DNA of 64,000 nucleotides from Clostridiales bacterium (lineage in GTDB: Bacteria > Bacillota > Clostridia > Saccharofermentanales > Saccharofermentanaceae): positions 1 to 64,000 of the forward strand of contig JAFZQI010000044.1 of NCBI GenBank assembly GCA_017620475.1, given 5' to 3'. How positions within the stretch are numbered: the first letter of the stretch is position 1; the number at the start of each line of letters is the position of its first letter. Positions 45,664 to 53,857 of the stretch are shown here, piece by piece. A program made the position numbers and the translations under genes. The notes under the pieces are model-generated. The model was not told the origin of the DNA, did not search any database, and saw nothing but the letters and a program-made list of their open reading frames with translations.

Positions 45664-45749
45664 TTTCCTGTCCCTGCTTCCTACAGATTTCCTTCTCCCC
45701 GGGAATCATTCTAGCATATACGCACGGGTAGAAAAAAGTAACCGCCAGT

Positions 45750-46601
45750 CTAATTTTCCGAAAGATTCTCTTCGCCTATATCATTCTCGAAAAGCACTGT
45801 TTCCGTCGGTGCTGCTTTCTTTGTTTTTCTCCGTTTTACTATGGTACTCCACAACGCGTAGCCGAAGCAGATCACGGCGATACTTGCGTAGAAGAGCGGG
45901 TACACGGTATTTAAGATATATTTCGGATAAGAAAGAAGGCGATACGGCAGGATGATCCATCGAGCAAGGGAGAACACTCCGCCGAAAACAGCGGCGGCCC
46001 CTCCGGCCCCCAGCCATCTTTTCAGGATCAGCGCAAAAACAAGTGCGATCACCGCCCCGAGGATCTCATAGAGCTGGGTCGGGTGCACAAGATGCGGACC
46101 GCTCGTGAAGAGTTTCAGCGGATCTGCCGCCCGGTACATCGATTCATTTGCCGGAAATTCGATCCCCCACGAGAGTTTCGTTCTCTTGCCGGCACAGCAG
46201 CCATTCAGGAAACACCCGATCTTCAGGATCACGATTCCGCAGGCACAGGGAAGCACGAACGCATCGAGGATCTTCCCGGGATGTTTTTTCCGGATCAGGC
46301 AGAACACCAGGATCCCCAGAAGTCCCAGTACAAGTCCGCCCATCAGGGAAAGCTGCCTGTACTCAAGCGTCCATACGTGGAAGCCGTTCGTGTAGGCTTT
46401 CGGATTTAATATAGCATTGAGAAGTCTCGCGCCGATCACAGCCAGTACTTCCACAATAAGCGGAAGCAGCCGCCTCTCCCATCGGGAGAGGATCGGCCGC
46501 AAAGTCACTTCCGATATAGCGTAGCCGGCCAGTGCGGCCAGCCCCGCCATGATGTAATATGTCGCTATTGAGACGCTTGCGATACGGATATATGGATACA
46601 C
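45750..46601 (-). CDS. Lgt-like integral membrane protein (prolipoprotein diacylglyceryl transferase family)
   Basis: 283 aa from the GTG at 46601, 2 nt after the stop of the large lipoprotein gene; AAAGGTG serves as ribosome-binding site. About seven membrane segments. It has the Lgt signatures HPTQLYEI and NG/GCFLNGCCAGK with WGIEFP, but the usual R-x-G-N-F-x-N-x-E-x-x-G segment reads GCFLNGCCAGK, as in a divergent Clostridia branch. It could transfer diacylglycerol to lipoproteins or act on another substrate. Tight coupling to a lipoprotein gene is suggestive. A main lgt may lie elsewhere. Confidence 0.8.
   Translation of the reverse strand: MYPYIRIASVSIATYYIMAGLAALAGYAISEVTLRPILSRWERRLLPLIVEVLAVIGARLLNAILNPKAYTNGFHVWTLEYRQLSLMGGLVLGLLGILVFCLIRKKHPGKILDAFVLPCACGIVILKIGCFLNGCCAGKRTKLSWGIEFPANESMYRAADPLKLFTSGPHLVHPTQLYEILGAVIALVFALILKRWLGAGGAAAVFGGVFSLARWIILPYRLLSYPKYILNTVYPLFYASIAVICFGYALWSTIVKRRKTKKAAPTETVLFENDIGEENLSEN
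45790..45799 (+). repeat. AAAAGCACTG word in the Lgt-like gene
   Basis: Exact decamer opposite the coding strand; the gene reads Thr-Val-Leu-Phe near its C-terminus. Confidence 0.6.
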
Positions 46602-46602
46602 T

Positions 46603-48990
46603 TTATTGCACCTTTCGGACGTTGACACCAAATGTGACCTGCTCCATCGCAATACCCGTCTCAAGATCTGTCGCAAGCATGATGATGTTTGCCGAAGTGA
46701 CGACAATATCCGTACCATCCAGTTCTGCATTCAAGGTGCCGCTGAAGGTGATTTCTCCGACCTCCTCGGCGTTTCCGCCAAATGCGGCGGCCACTTCTTC
46801 TTTAGTAAAGTAAGTTCCGTTGATAATAAATGTGCCTTCGGAGTATGTACACATAAGCGCTAACGGTTTGTCTCCGCCGTCCTCCTGCAGGATATATAGC
46901 GTCACGAAGCAGGCACCTTCGGTCGCCGTTTCCGTATCGGCTTCGATGGTCAGACTCGACAGATCCACCGTCTTGTACATATCGTTCTCCTGCATTGTCT
47001 GCTCGAGCATCGCATCGCACTCTGCTTTGGACACTTGGGAAAGATCTACATCATAATCTGTCAGGTCTCCCGGATTGGCTTTCATATATTCGTAGCCCTC
47101 ATCGGTTACCGAGATGTTTACGATCGAATAGGTTCCCGTATAGTACCCGATAAGATCATTCAGTGTGATTCCTTCGTATACCAACTCCACAGTCGGATTG
47201 TTGATGTCGAAGGGTTTCACCATAATCGGGGGATCATCCGGATCGGCAGTCTCTGCATAGACCTCCACCGTCTTCGGTTCACCGGCAAGTACATATCCGA
47301 TCCAGGTCATGGTCGTATCCGCACGGCCCTCCGAATCAAGGACCATCTGCCAATCCTCTTCTTCCGCTGCGAGGGAAAGAGGTGCAAACTTGACGGTACA
47401 TCCGGCATATCTCGGAGAATCGGTAGAATCGCGGACTTCCACGACCTCCACGTTATACTTCGTGTTAAAGTACTTACTCAGATTGTTCAGCTGCTGGAGT
47501 GCGGTATCCATCGCATTGAACTTCAGCTGGAACTCCATTCCGGAGAGGATGTCCCAGAGCTGTTCGAGGATCTCGCCCTTATACTCATTGGAGATCTCCA
47601 GTTTCATCTGATCGTCCGGATCTTCACGGTCGTCCTGTCCGACCTCAGCATAGATCTCGGCTCTCTCCGACTCCGTCAGCGTCCAGAACTCATTGCAGTA
47701 ACCATCGATCTCATCCATGATGGTATTCGTTTCATCAAAATCCCTGCTCTGGAGAGAAGATGTCGCAATTTTGTAGATGATGTCATTCCAGTCTTCCATC
47801 TCAAGGTGGCAGTGGCTGTCGTCATCCAGCTGCATGTAATATCTGTACGCACGTGTCTCGCTCTCTTTTACGAAGTTATAGGTGAATTGTTCAGACTGGT
47901 TGATCGTATCACTGACAAGCCATGCACCTGCACAAACATCTCCCAGGCTCATGCCGGATGTGGACATCTTATACGCCATCTCTTTATAAAGTGCCATAGT
48001 GTCATCATCCTGCCTGTCGTCCTCGGTCATATAGAACATGAATGTGGCTGCCGCCAGGTAAAGTCCTGCTTTTCCGACAGCGGCGAAAACGCGGTCCGAG
48101 TTCGGCATATAATTGTATGCGCTTTCGCTTATGGTCGTGGTGCAGAGCGAAGTGATAATGTTGCTGAGTAATTCGTTTCCGCCTTCATAAGCACTTACGT
48201 ACTCCAGGAAAGACGATTCGATGATCGGTGCTACGACGGAACGGCAATATACGCCCGGTTCCCCGTCAGCCACGAATTCTTCGATCGCCGCTTTGGCTTC
48301 TTCGTAGGTAAGTATATTCAGATCGTCAATGATGCTCTCAACTGTCGCCATTCTCTGACCTTCGTTCTCGAACTCGAAGCAACGGTAGGTAGAGAAGTGA
48401 TTGGTATGGATCACGACTTCTTTCGCCGACGTATCGACCTCATAAAGGACCGGGACCCATTCTGCCGCGGATTCGTCATAGTACATCGCCGCCACACACT
48501 TCGCCGGATCCTGCCCCGCCGGAATATTCGCTTCATTATACGGAAGACGCAGTTCGATGTATCCGCCCATTTCATGGACATCTCCGAGTGTGATCTCATA
48601 GTCCGTGTAGTGGGCACCGATCTCCGGATCCGCCACTTCTTCCAACTGTGTCACTTCCAGTTCGGCATCCTTCGGTACCTTAAGGTAACCGTCGATCTTC
48701 ACTTTCACGCCCATGTCCGTCGAGATGTCGATCGGCTCCACTTTTTCGACTGCAGGCGCCGCGACCATGGACTCAACACTTGCATCAGTAGATTCGTCCT
48801 TGTCGTTTTTGTCGTCCTTACCGGTCTCGTCGTTGTCATCCTCATCGTCATCAGAGACCTTGACCTTCTCTGTCTTCTTCGTTTTCTTGCTTTTGCCGGA
48901 ATCCGAATCGGAATCCTTTGAGCAGGCCGCGATCCCGCCAATCATGGCCAACACCAAAAGCAAAGATATCAGTTTCTTCCATATCTTCAT
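46603..48990 (-). CDS. Large acidic lipoprotein of unknown function
   Basis: 795 aa, start supported by GGGGGTG. The lipobox is GIAAC and is followed by a Lys/Asp/Glu-rich, probably disordered stalk of about 60 residues. Residues 90-210 form a beta domain (VKVKIDGYLKVPKDAELEV ... GYIELRLPYNEANIPAG ... HFSTYRCFEF) of a type common in Clostridia lipoproteins. The middle is helical, and the last 250 residues are beta-rich, containing an EGTFIINGTYFTKEEV segment and a final FSGTLNAELDGTDIVVTS that looks like a lipocalin-type or bacterial Ig-like strand pattern. No enzyme motif is visible. Coupled to the Lgt-like gene. Confidence 0.7.
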   Translation of the reverse strand: MKIWKKLISLLLVLAMIGGIAACSKDSDSDSGKSKKTKKTEKVKVSDDDEDDNDETGKDDKNDKDESTDASVESMVAAPAVEKVEPIDISTDMGVKVKIDGYLKVPKDAELEVTQLEEVADPEIGAHYTDYEITLGDVHEMGGYIELRLPYNEANIPAGQDPAKCVAAMYYDESAAEWVPVLYEVDTSAKEVVIHTNHFSTYRCFEFENEGQRMATVESIIDDLNILTYEEAKAAIEEFVADGEPGVYCRSVVAPIIESSFLEYVSAYEGGNELLSNIITSLCTTTISESAYNYMPNSDRVFAAVGKAGLYLAAATFMFYMTEDDRQDDDTMALYKEMAYKMSTSGMSLGDVCAGAWLVSDTINQSEQFTYNFVKESETRAYRYYMQLDDDSHCHLEMEDWNDIIYKIATSSLQSRDFDETNTIMDEIDGYCNEFWTLTESERAEIYAEVGQDDREDPDDQMKLEISNEYKGEILEQLWDILSGMEFQLKFNAMDTALQQLNNLSKYFNTKYNVEVVEVRDSTDSPRYAGCTVKFAPLSLAAEEEDWQMVLDSEGRADTTMTWIGYVLAGEPKTVEVYAETADPDDPPIMVKPFDINNPTVELVYEGITLNDLIGYYTGTYSIVNISVTDEGYEYMKANPGDLTDYDVDLSQVSKAECDAMLEQTMQENDMYKTVDLSSLTIEADTETATEGACFVTLYILQEDGGDKPLALMCTYSEGTFIINGTYFTKEEVAAAFGGNAEEVGEITFSGTLNAELDGTDIVVTSANIIMLATDLETGIAMEQVTFGVNVRKVQ

Positions 48991-49024
48991 ATTTCACACC
49001 CCCACACGTATAAGAAATAAGGAA

Positions 49025-49046
49025 GGGATCTCCATCCGGAGATCCC
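49025..49046 (-). terminator. Terminator between hpf and the lipoprotein gene
   Basis: GGGATCTCC, a 4-nt loop and GGAGATCCC form a perfect 9-bp stem, followed on the minus strand by the weak T-rich TTCCTTATTTC. It ends the hpf transcript 66 bp after the hpf stop. Confidence 0.55.
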
Positions 49047-49111
49047 CTCCCATAGGTGTTCAAGCGCAAGTACGGCTAATTGAACAAGGAATTCTAAGTG
49101 CTTGGAAGGAA

Positions 49112-49651
49112 TTAGTAGGTAGGCTCTATCAGACCATACTGGCCGTCTTTGCGCTTATACACTACACAGACCGTCCCGGTTTGCGCATCCAGATAAACCA
49201 GGAAGCTGTGTCCGAGCATTTCCATCTGCAGGATCGCTTCTTCCGATTCCATCGGTACCAGTTCAAAAGATTTACGCTTAATGATTTTCGGTTCGTTGTC
49301 TTCTTCTTCGTAATCCTCTTCAACGATATCGTTGAGATATTCATTGATAATCGGATAATCCTTCTTCTGACGCTGGATCCTCGTCTTCTGTCTCCTGATC
49401 TGGGACTCCAGCTTATCTACTGTGCGGTCCACCGCATTGAGAATGTCTCCGTCTTTCGCCTCCGCCCTGAAAATATGATTCTGCAGCTTCAGCGTGATCT
49501 CTACTTTCTTCTGTTCTTTCTCCGGATGGATCTTAATATTGAAAGATCCCTCTTCTCCGAAATACTTGTCAAACTTTGAAAGTTTGCCGGCGATTTTTTC
49601 CTCCAGACGCTTGCCGATCTTAATACCATTTCCCTGTGTCGTGATCTTCAT
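49112..49651 (-). CDS. hpf: Ribosome hibernation promoting factor, long form
   Basis: 179 aa. Binds the 30S subunit and, through its C-terminal domain, joins ribosomes into 100S dimers in stationary phase. The N-terminal RaiA domain (MKITTQGNGIKIGKRLEEKI, ITLKLQNHIFRAEAKDGD, NAVDRTVDKLESQIRRQK) is followed by an acidic linker (DIVEEDYEEEDNEP) and the dimerising tail (KSFELVPMESEEAILQMEM, GHSFLVYLDAQTGTVCVVYKRKDG). The length matches the long form typical of Firmicutes. A TATAAT -10 element lies 60-65 nt upstream (minus strand), but no clear -35. Confidence 0.96.
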   Translation of the reverse strand: MKITTQGNGIKIGKRLEEKIAGKLSKFDKYFGEEGSFNIKIHPEKEQKKVEITLKLQNHIFRAEAKDGDILNAVDRTVDKLESQIRRQKTRIQRQKKDYPIINEYLNDIVEEDYEEEDNEPKIIKRKSFELVPMESEEAILQMEMLGHSFLVYLDAQTGTVCVVYKRKDGQYGLIEPTY

Positions 49652-49792
49652 ATAATCACTTCCTTCCGATTGTTCGATTTCGTAGACCCTTGTTCTGTCT
49701 ACGCATTCATTATATCGAACTAAGGTTCACAGAATGGTAACACACGTGTCAGAGAGTTGTCGTATTCTATGCTATAATAATAATGTTGGGGC

Positions 49793-50350
49793 TTAGGAAT
49801 CCTCTTCCGTTTTCACTGCTTCCTCAACGGCTTCTTCCACTTCATCCACAACCGTTTCAGCCGTAGCCGTTTCGTCTACAACCGTTTCCTGAGGGATTGC
49901 TTCACTGGAGCCTTCCGTTACCGGATCGCCGCCTTCCATGACACGTTCCACATTTTCAGCAGGAACTTTCTCCACTACAGGAACGACCACACCCATCTCA
50001 GCCGGATCTACATGTGTCACTACGGATACATCGTTGCTCTCCGGGAACTTCGCACCGCAGGCCGAGCAGTAAGCATGCTCCAGAAGGTTCTCTTTCTTGC
50101 AGTTCTTGCACTCCTTGTAACCCTTCTCGTAAAGGATACGCAGGCGGCACTCCTCGATCTCCAGATACAGTTTGGAAATGTTCTCACAGCGGGAATTGAT
50201 ATCGCGGGATACATCCGCATTCATATCTCTGTACTGCTTATAGTAAAGTTTGCCGATCTCGTCATAGCAGACACTGATCTGACGGTTTTTATCTTCGATC
50301 GATCTCTGAAGTGTAGAGATCTGGTTCTTCTTCGGATCAAACAATGCCAT
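49793..50350 (-). CDS. Zinc-ribbon protein with acidic C-terminal tail
   Basis: 185 aa from the ATG at 50350 (GGAGGAGAT immediately upstream); a longer frame adds a 23-residue low-quality extension. Residues 1-80 are helical (NQISTLQRSIEDKNRQISVCYDEIGK) with coiled-coil character. A zinc ribbon follows (CKNCKKENLLEHAYCSACG, four cysteines), then an unstructured Val/Glu/Thr-rich tail of about 75 residues ending EEAVKTEEDS. No enzyme motif. It lies between trmB and hpf on the same strand and may be cotranscribed with trmB. I do not recognise a family. Confidence 0.72.
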   Translation of the reverse strand: MALFDPKKNQISTLQRSIEDKNRQISVCYDEIGKLYYKQYRDMNADVSRDINSRCENISKLYLEIEECRLRILYEKGYKECKNCKKENLLEHAYCSACGAKFPESNDVSVVTHVDPAEMGVVVPVVEKVPAENVERVMEGGDPVTEGSSEAIPQETVVDETATAETVVDEVEEAVEEAVKTEEDS

Positions 50351-50422
50351 ATCTATCTCCTCCTGTACCCGCACATGTCCTGTGCCGGATCCTCCTGCAG
50401 ATCTTGCCGTGGATGCCACTAA

Positions 50423-51136
50423 TTATATATGGGTCGCATCATTTTCACAAGCATTTTCATCCGAATGGACACTTTCGCCTTTCTTAGGCAGCATTTCCGC
50501 CACGACACGTTTGATCGGGATCCCCTGCTCCGCGTACTTACTCTCAAACTCCGTACGGATATTCTCTTTATCCCACTCACTGTGGTGAAGATCCCGCGTC
50601 ACACAGGTCGTCTTCCATCCGGAAGCCTCAAACTCCTCAAGCGAAAAATCAAAGAGCGGATCATTGTCTGTCTTGAAGTGGATCTGTCCGCCTTCCTTCA
50701 TGACCTGACGGTACATATCCAGGAATGCACGGTATGTAAGCCTGCGCTTGGGCTTATTCTGTCTCGTCCACGGATCACAGAAGTTGATATAGATGCGGTC
50801 CACTTCATTCTCACCGAAATATTCCGGAAAACCCAGAGCGTCTCCGCGAATGAAGAAAAGATTCCTTAGGCCTGCATTCTTCGCTTTCTCCATGGCCAGA
50901 AGACAGCACGACGGTTCACGCTCGATCGCGACATAACACACATCCGGATGGTTCTTCGCCATATTCTCCGCGAAAAGCCCTTTGCCGCAGCCGATCTCTA
51001 CAAACATCCTGCAGTCCTCGGGCATACCGCACGCCTCGCGCCAATGTCCCCGGTTTGCCGACGGGTCTTCGAAGAAGTGGTCCGAACAGGCTTCGGTACG
51101 GGAAATCAGGTTTTTCTTCTTGCGCATTCTGGCCAT
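50423..51136 (-). CDS. trmB: tRNA (guanine-N7-)-methyltransferase
   Basis: 237 aa. Methylates G46 in the variable loop of tRNAs with SAM. The SAM pocket motif is MFVEIGCGKGLFAENMA. The substrate-binding NFCDPWTRQNKPKRRLTYRAFLD is diagnostic of the family, and GGQIHFKTDNDPLFDF plus TEFESKYAEQGIPIKRV near the end match TrmB. A strong AAAGGAG site precedes the ATG. Divergently transcribed from the GH36 gene with a 160-bp spacer. Confidence 0.96.
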   Translation of the reverse strand: MARMRKKKNLISRTEACSDHFFEDPSANRGHWREACGMPEDCRMFVEIGCGKGLFAENMAKNHPDVCYVAIEREPSCCLLAMEKAKNAGLRNLFFIRGDALGFPEYFGENEVDRIYINFCDPWTRQNKPKRRLTYRAFLDMYRQVMKEGGQIHFKTDNDPLFDFSLEEFEASGWKTTCVTRDLHHSEWDKENIRTEFESKYAEQGIPIKRVVAEMLPKKGESVHSDENACENDATHI

Positions 51137-51229
51137 AGGCGTCTCCTTTCGTACGGCAAGTCTTCGCTATTGTACCCGAAAAACCGTGCTTTGTTAACAC
51201 TTTCGGTAGATTGACCATGACTTTTTCAT

Positions 51230-51257
51230 TTGCAAAAGAACTAAAACTCACTATACT
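51230..51257 (+). promoter_or_regulatory. Candidate promoter of the GH36-type gene
   Basis: TTGCAA (51230-51235), a 16-nt spacer and TATACT (51252-51257), followed by AGGAG and the ATG at 51298. Confidence 0.45.
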
Positions 51258-51297
51258 GTTTGTTAGGATCAAGGAACAGTCAGGAGCAAAAGAGAAC

Positions 51298-52935
51298 ATG
51301 AAACCCGAGAGTGCATCACTTTCTTATCAGCAAAACGGCGTTATTCGCACGCTGGATCTGCTGTCCGGAGAGGACAGCGAATTCCTTCATGTCGAAAAGC
51401 AGGTCGACGATGACCGCTGCCGTTTCGTACTGGATCCGAAGAAGGCCATCGAGATCAAGGAGCTGATTGTTACTTTTCCTTACGAGTTCGACAAGAAAGA
51501 CTATATTTTCATGAACGGATACCAATCCTGGACCGTCAGTAAAGAATACAGTATCGATACGACCAATCTCGCCGCCGAGCGCATGGCCAAGCTTATGCGC
51601 CATAAGAAGACCGATCATGCGGGAGACCGGCAGTTTACGGATTATCCCAAGCAGAACCGCTGGCTCCACGGCGTCAGCTACGGCTATGTCCGTCAAGACC
51701 TGCAATTCCGCTTATTCGGATCACTTAACGAACAGCAGGGATTCACATTTTTCGATATCGATACCGACAAAGGAACCCTCACCGTACGCAAAGATCTGGA
51801 CGCCCGTTTCTTTGACAGTTCTTTTACCGCATTGGACGTCATCTTCTTTACCGGTACGGAAGATGAGGTGTTTGACGGATATTTCCGGGAACTCGGGATT
51901 ACCTCCACCATGGCCAAGCCGATGACAGGCTACACCACATGGTACCGTCATCAGCAGGACATCACCGAAAAGAAGATCGAGAAAGATATTGAGGATGTAA
52001 GTGCCGCGGCTGCCCGCTATCCCTGCCAGGTGTTTTTCCTGGATGAAGGATACGAGAATGCTCCGGGTGACTGGCTGACTCCGAAGAAGATCGCTTTCCC
52101 TCACGGAATCTACCCCATCACCAAGAAGATCCTGCGGTCCGGCATGCGCGCGGGAATCTGGATCGCGCCTTTTATCTGCGACAAACATTCCCGGATCTAT
52201 AAGAACCACAGTGACTGGCTTCTCCGCGATGCAGACGGAAAGCCCGTTCCGGCCTGCACTTCCTGGAACAACTGCTACTGTCTGGACGCTTCGAATCCTT
52301 CGTTCCGCCGTCACCTGAAGAACGTGCTTCTGACCATGCGGGATGACTGGGGCGTATCGGTATTTAAGTTCGACTTTCTTTATGCGGCCTGTATGCTGCC
52401 TTCTTCTACCCAGACGAGAGGTGAAAAGATCTACGATACAGTCCGGTTCCTCAAGGAGTGTGTAGGAGACTCTATCACCATTGCCTGTGCGGTGCCGCTG
52501 ATGGCGGCTGCCGGGGTCATGGACTACTGCCAGGTAAGCTGCGATCTTTCTCCGGAATGGTTCCCGCCCCTTGCCCAGGCCAGCCGCGAACAGAACTCCA
52601 CCTACCGCGCACTGGTTGACCTGATCTGTCATCGTCAACTGGCAGGACGGGCTTTCACTTTGTTTACCAACGTGCTTCCCATCAGCAACCCGCTTTTCCT
52701 TTTCTCGAAGGAAAAGCGCTTTCTGCTCGGACGGGCAATGGGGATCTGCCAGGGCATGCTGCTTACCTCGGATGATCTGAGCCGTTACAATGCTGAAGAC
52801 ACTGTAGTCTGGAATACGATCCACGCGCTTCGCCAGGCAACGGTCAAGTCGATCTACACCAAGGATCGCGAGCTGATCGTGGAATATGAACTGTATCTGC
52901 AGCCGCAGAAACTGAAGATCCCTCTGCTTGAGTAA
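51298..52935 (+). CDS. GH36-type alpha-galactosidase-like glycoside hydrolase
   Basis: 545 aa from the ATG at 51298 (AGGAG 12 nt upstream), trimming an open frame that starts earlier. After an N-terminal beta-rich domain, the TIM barrel has FFLDEGYENAPGDWLTPKKI, GMRAGIWIAPFICDKHS, and the nucleophile Asp359 in VFKFDFLY. The acid/base is probably Asp416 (VSCDLSPEW). These fit family GH36 (melibiase), which removes alpha-linked galactose, but the length and the KFDFLY form are those of a divergent subgroup, so the specificity is uncertain. No sugar transporter or regulator is adjacent. No signal peptide, so it should act in the cytoplasm. Confidence 0.82.
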   Translation: MKPESASLSYQQNGVIRTLDLLSGEDSEFLHVEKQVDDDRCRFVLDPKKAIEIKELIVTFPYEFDKKDYIFMNGYQSWTVSKEYSIDTTNLAAERMAKLMRHKKTDHAGDRQFTDYPKQNRWLHGVSYGYVRQDLQFRLFGSLNEQQGFTFFDIDTDKGTLTVRKDLDARFFDSSFTALDVIFFTGTEDEVFDGYFRELGITSTMAKPMTGYTTWYRHQQDITEKKIEKDIEDVSAAAARYPCQVFFLDEGYENAPGDWLTPKKIAFPHGIYPITKKILRSGMRAGIWIAPFICDKHSRIYKNHSDWLLRDADGKPVPACTSWNNCYCLDASNPSFRRHLKNVLLTMRDDWGVSVFKFDFLYAACMLPSSTQTRGEKIYDTVRFLKECVGDSITIACAVPLMAAAGVMDYCQVSCDLSPEWFPPLAQASREQNSTYRALVDLICHRQLAGRAFTLFTNVLPISNPLFLFSKEKRFLLGRAMGICQGMLLTSDDLSRYNAEDTVVWNTIHALRQATVKSIYTKDRELIVEYELYLQPQKLKIPLLE

Positions 52936-53118
52936 GCACACCCGAATACCCCCATCCTGCACGAATCGGACCTGCTTTCCTTCTTCTTGATCGAAAAGTA
53001 AGGATACTTTGGTATTTCTATTGCTTTTTTTACATATTAGTGTCAGAATAACATTAGATGTGTTTATCTAGTTGTAAACATCAGCGTCTAGCTCATAAGT
53101 AAGTAGGAGGATTGAATT

Positions 53119-53562
53119 ATGTCTATTTTCTGCCCTAAGTGTGGTACACAGCTTCCTGATGGTGCTGTTTCTTGCTCGAATTGCGGAGCTCCTCTGGGTG
53201 TTGCTCCGGAAGCTCCCCAGCCGGCTGCTGCTCCGGTATACCAGGCTCCTGTAGCTGCTGCTCCGCGTGCTGCTAACGGCACAAAGGCTCTCTGCATGCT
53301 GTCCTATCTCGGTATCTTCTCTCTGTACGCTCTCGTACTGAACAAGGAAGATCCGGATATCCGTTTCCATGTTAACCAGGCTCTTTGCCTCGAGGTATTC
53401 ATGCTCATCGCTATGCTTCTCAACATCATCCCGATCCTCGGCTGGATCGCTTGCGGTGTTGCGATGATCATGTACATCGTATTCACGATCATGGGTATCC
53501 TCAATGCAAAGAACGGCGTTCAGAAGGAACTGCCGATCGTTGGTAAGTATAGAATCTTCTGA
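53119..53562 (+). CDS. Small membrane protein with zinc ribbon and DUF4870-like domain
   Basis: 147 aa, AGGAGG 8 nt upstream of the ATG. A zinc ribbon (Cys5, Cys8, Cys19, Cys22: FCPKCGTQLPDGAVSCSNCG) leads to an Ala/Pro-rich linker and a C-terminal membrane domain with about three hydrophobic segments (ALCMLSYLGIFSLYALVL, NQALCLEVFMLIAMLLNII, IACGVAMIMYIVFTIMGIL). HVNQALCLEVF is close to the (F/H)xxxQ signature of the DUF4870 family. Codon use is very even and looks optimised for high expression. Function unknown. A terminator follows. Confidence 0.85.
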   Translation: MSIFCPKCGTQLPDGAVSCSNCGAPLGVAPEAPQPAAAPVYQAPVAAAPRAANGTKALCMLSYLGIFSLYALVLNKEDPDIRFHVNQALCLEVFMLIAMLLNIIPILGWIACGVAMIMYIVFTIMGILNAKNGVQKELPIVGKYRIF

Positions 53563-53590
53563 TTCCTGTCGCCACAACAAAGGAAAACAG

Positions 53591-53617
53591 GGGCTGTCCG
53601 CGGACAGCCCTTTTTTC
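53591..53617 (+). terminator. Terminator of the zinc-ribbon membrane protein gene
   Basis: GGGCTGTCCG and CGGACAGCCC are perfectly complementary, followed by TTTTTT. The stem is the same GGGCTGTCC as at 16448. Confidence 0.9.
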
Positions 53618-53631
53618 GTGGAAAAGGGTTA

Positions 53632-53660
53632 TTGACAAACGTCCTCGAAATCGTTATGAT
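53632..53660 (+). promoter_or_regulatory. Promoter of the tRNA-Ser gene
   Basis: TTGACA (53632-53637), a 17-nt spacer and TATGAT (53655-53660). It overlaps no other gene and stands about 45 nt before the tRNA. Confidence 0.85.
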
Positions 53661-53704
53661 TTTAAGGCACGTGAAACAGGAGTTTCACAAATTCGATCAG
53701 CCAT

Positions 53705-53797
53705 GGAGAAGTCGCGTAGCCTGGTCGAGCGCGCACGACTGGAAATCGTGTAAACCCCAAAAGGGTTTCGAGGGTTCGAATCCCTCCTTCTCCGCCA
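53705..53797 (+). tRNA. serT: tRNA-Ser (GGA)
   Basis: Class II tRNA with CCA encoded. The acceptor stem is GGAGAAG/CTTCTCC with discriminator G. The anticodon arm CACGA-CTGGAAA-TCGTG gives anticodon GGA. A long variable arm (about 16-20 nt, ACCCCAAAAGGGT) and a T-arm GAGGGTTCGAATCCCTC complete the fold. A terminator follows at once. Confidence 0.95.
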
Positions 53798-53799
53798 AA

Positions 53800-53840
53800 A
53801 GCCCGAAAGCCTGATATCAAGGCCTTCGGGCTTCTTTTTG
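53800..53840. terminator. Terminator after tRNA-Ser, also serving the converging permease gene
   Basis: AGCCCGAAAGCCT and AGGCCTTCGGGCT pair over 13 bp with one mismatch, followed by TTCTTTTTG. On the minus strand it is followed by TTTT, so it could also end the permease operon, which stops at 53858. Confidence 0.8.
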
Positions 53841-53857
53841 TCTAGGGAGTTCCGGTG

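Noticed and set aside
46602..46730. N-terminal extension of the Lgt-like protein
   Set aside because: It overlaps the end of the lipoprotein gene, is Arg/Ser-rich and non-membrane, and the GTG at 46601 has a ribosome-binding site.
53632..53814. 60-residue frame across the tRNA region
   Set aside because: It runs through the promoter and body of tRNA-Ser and lacks a ribosome-binding site.
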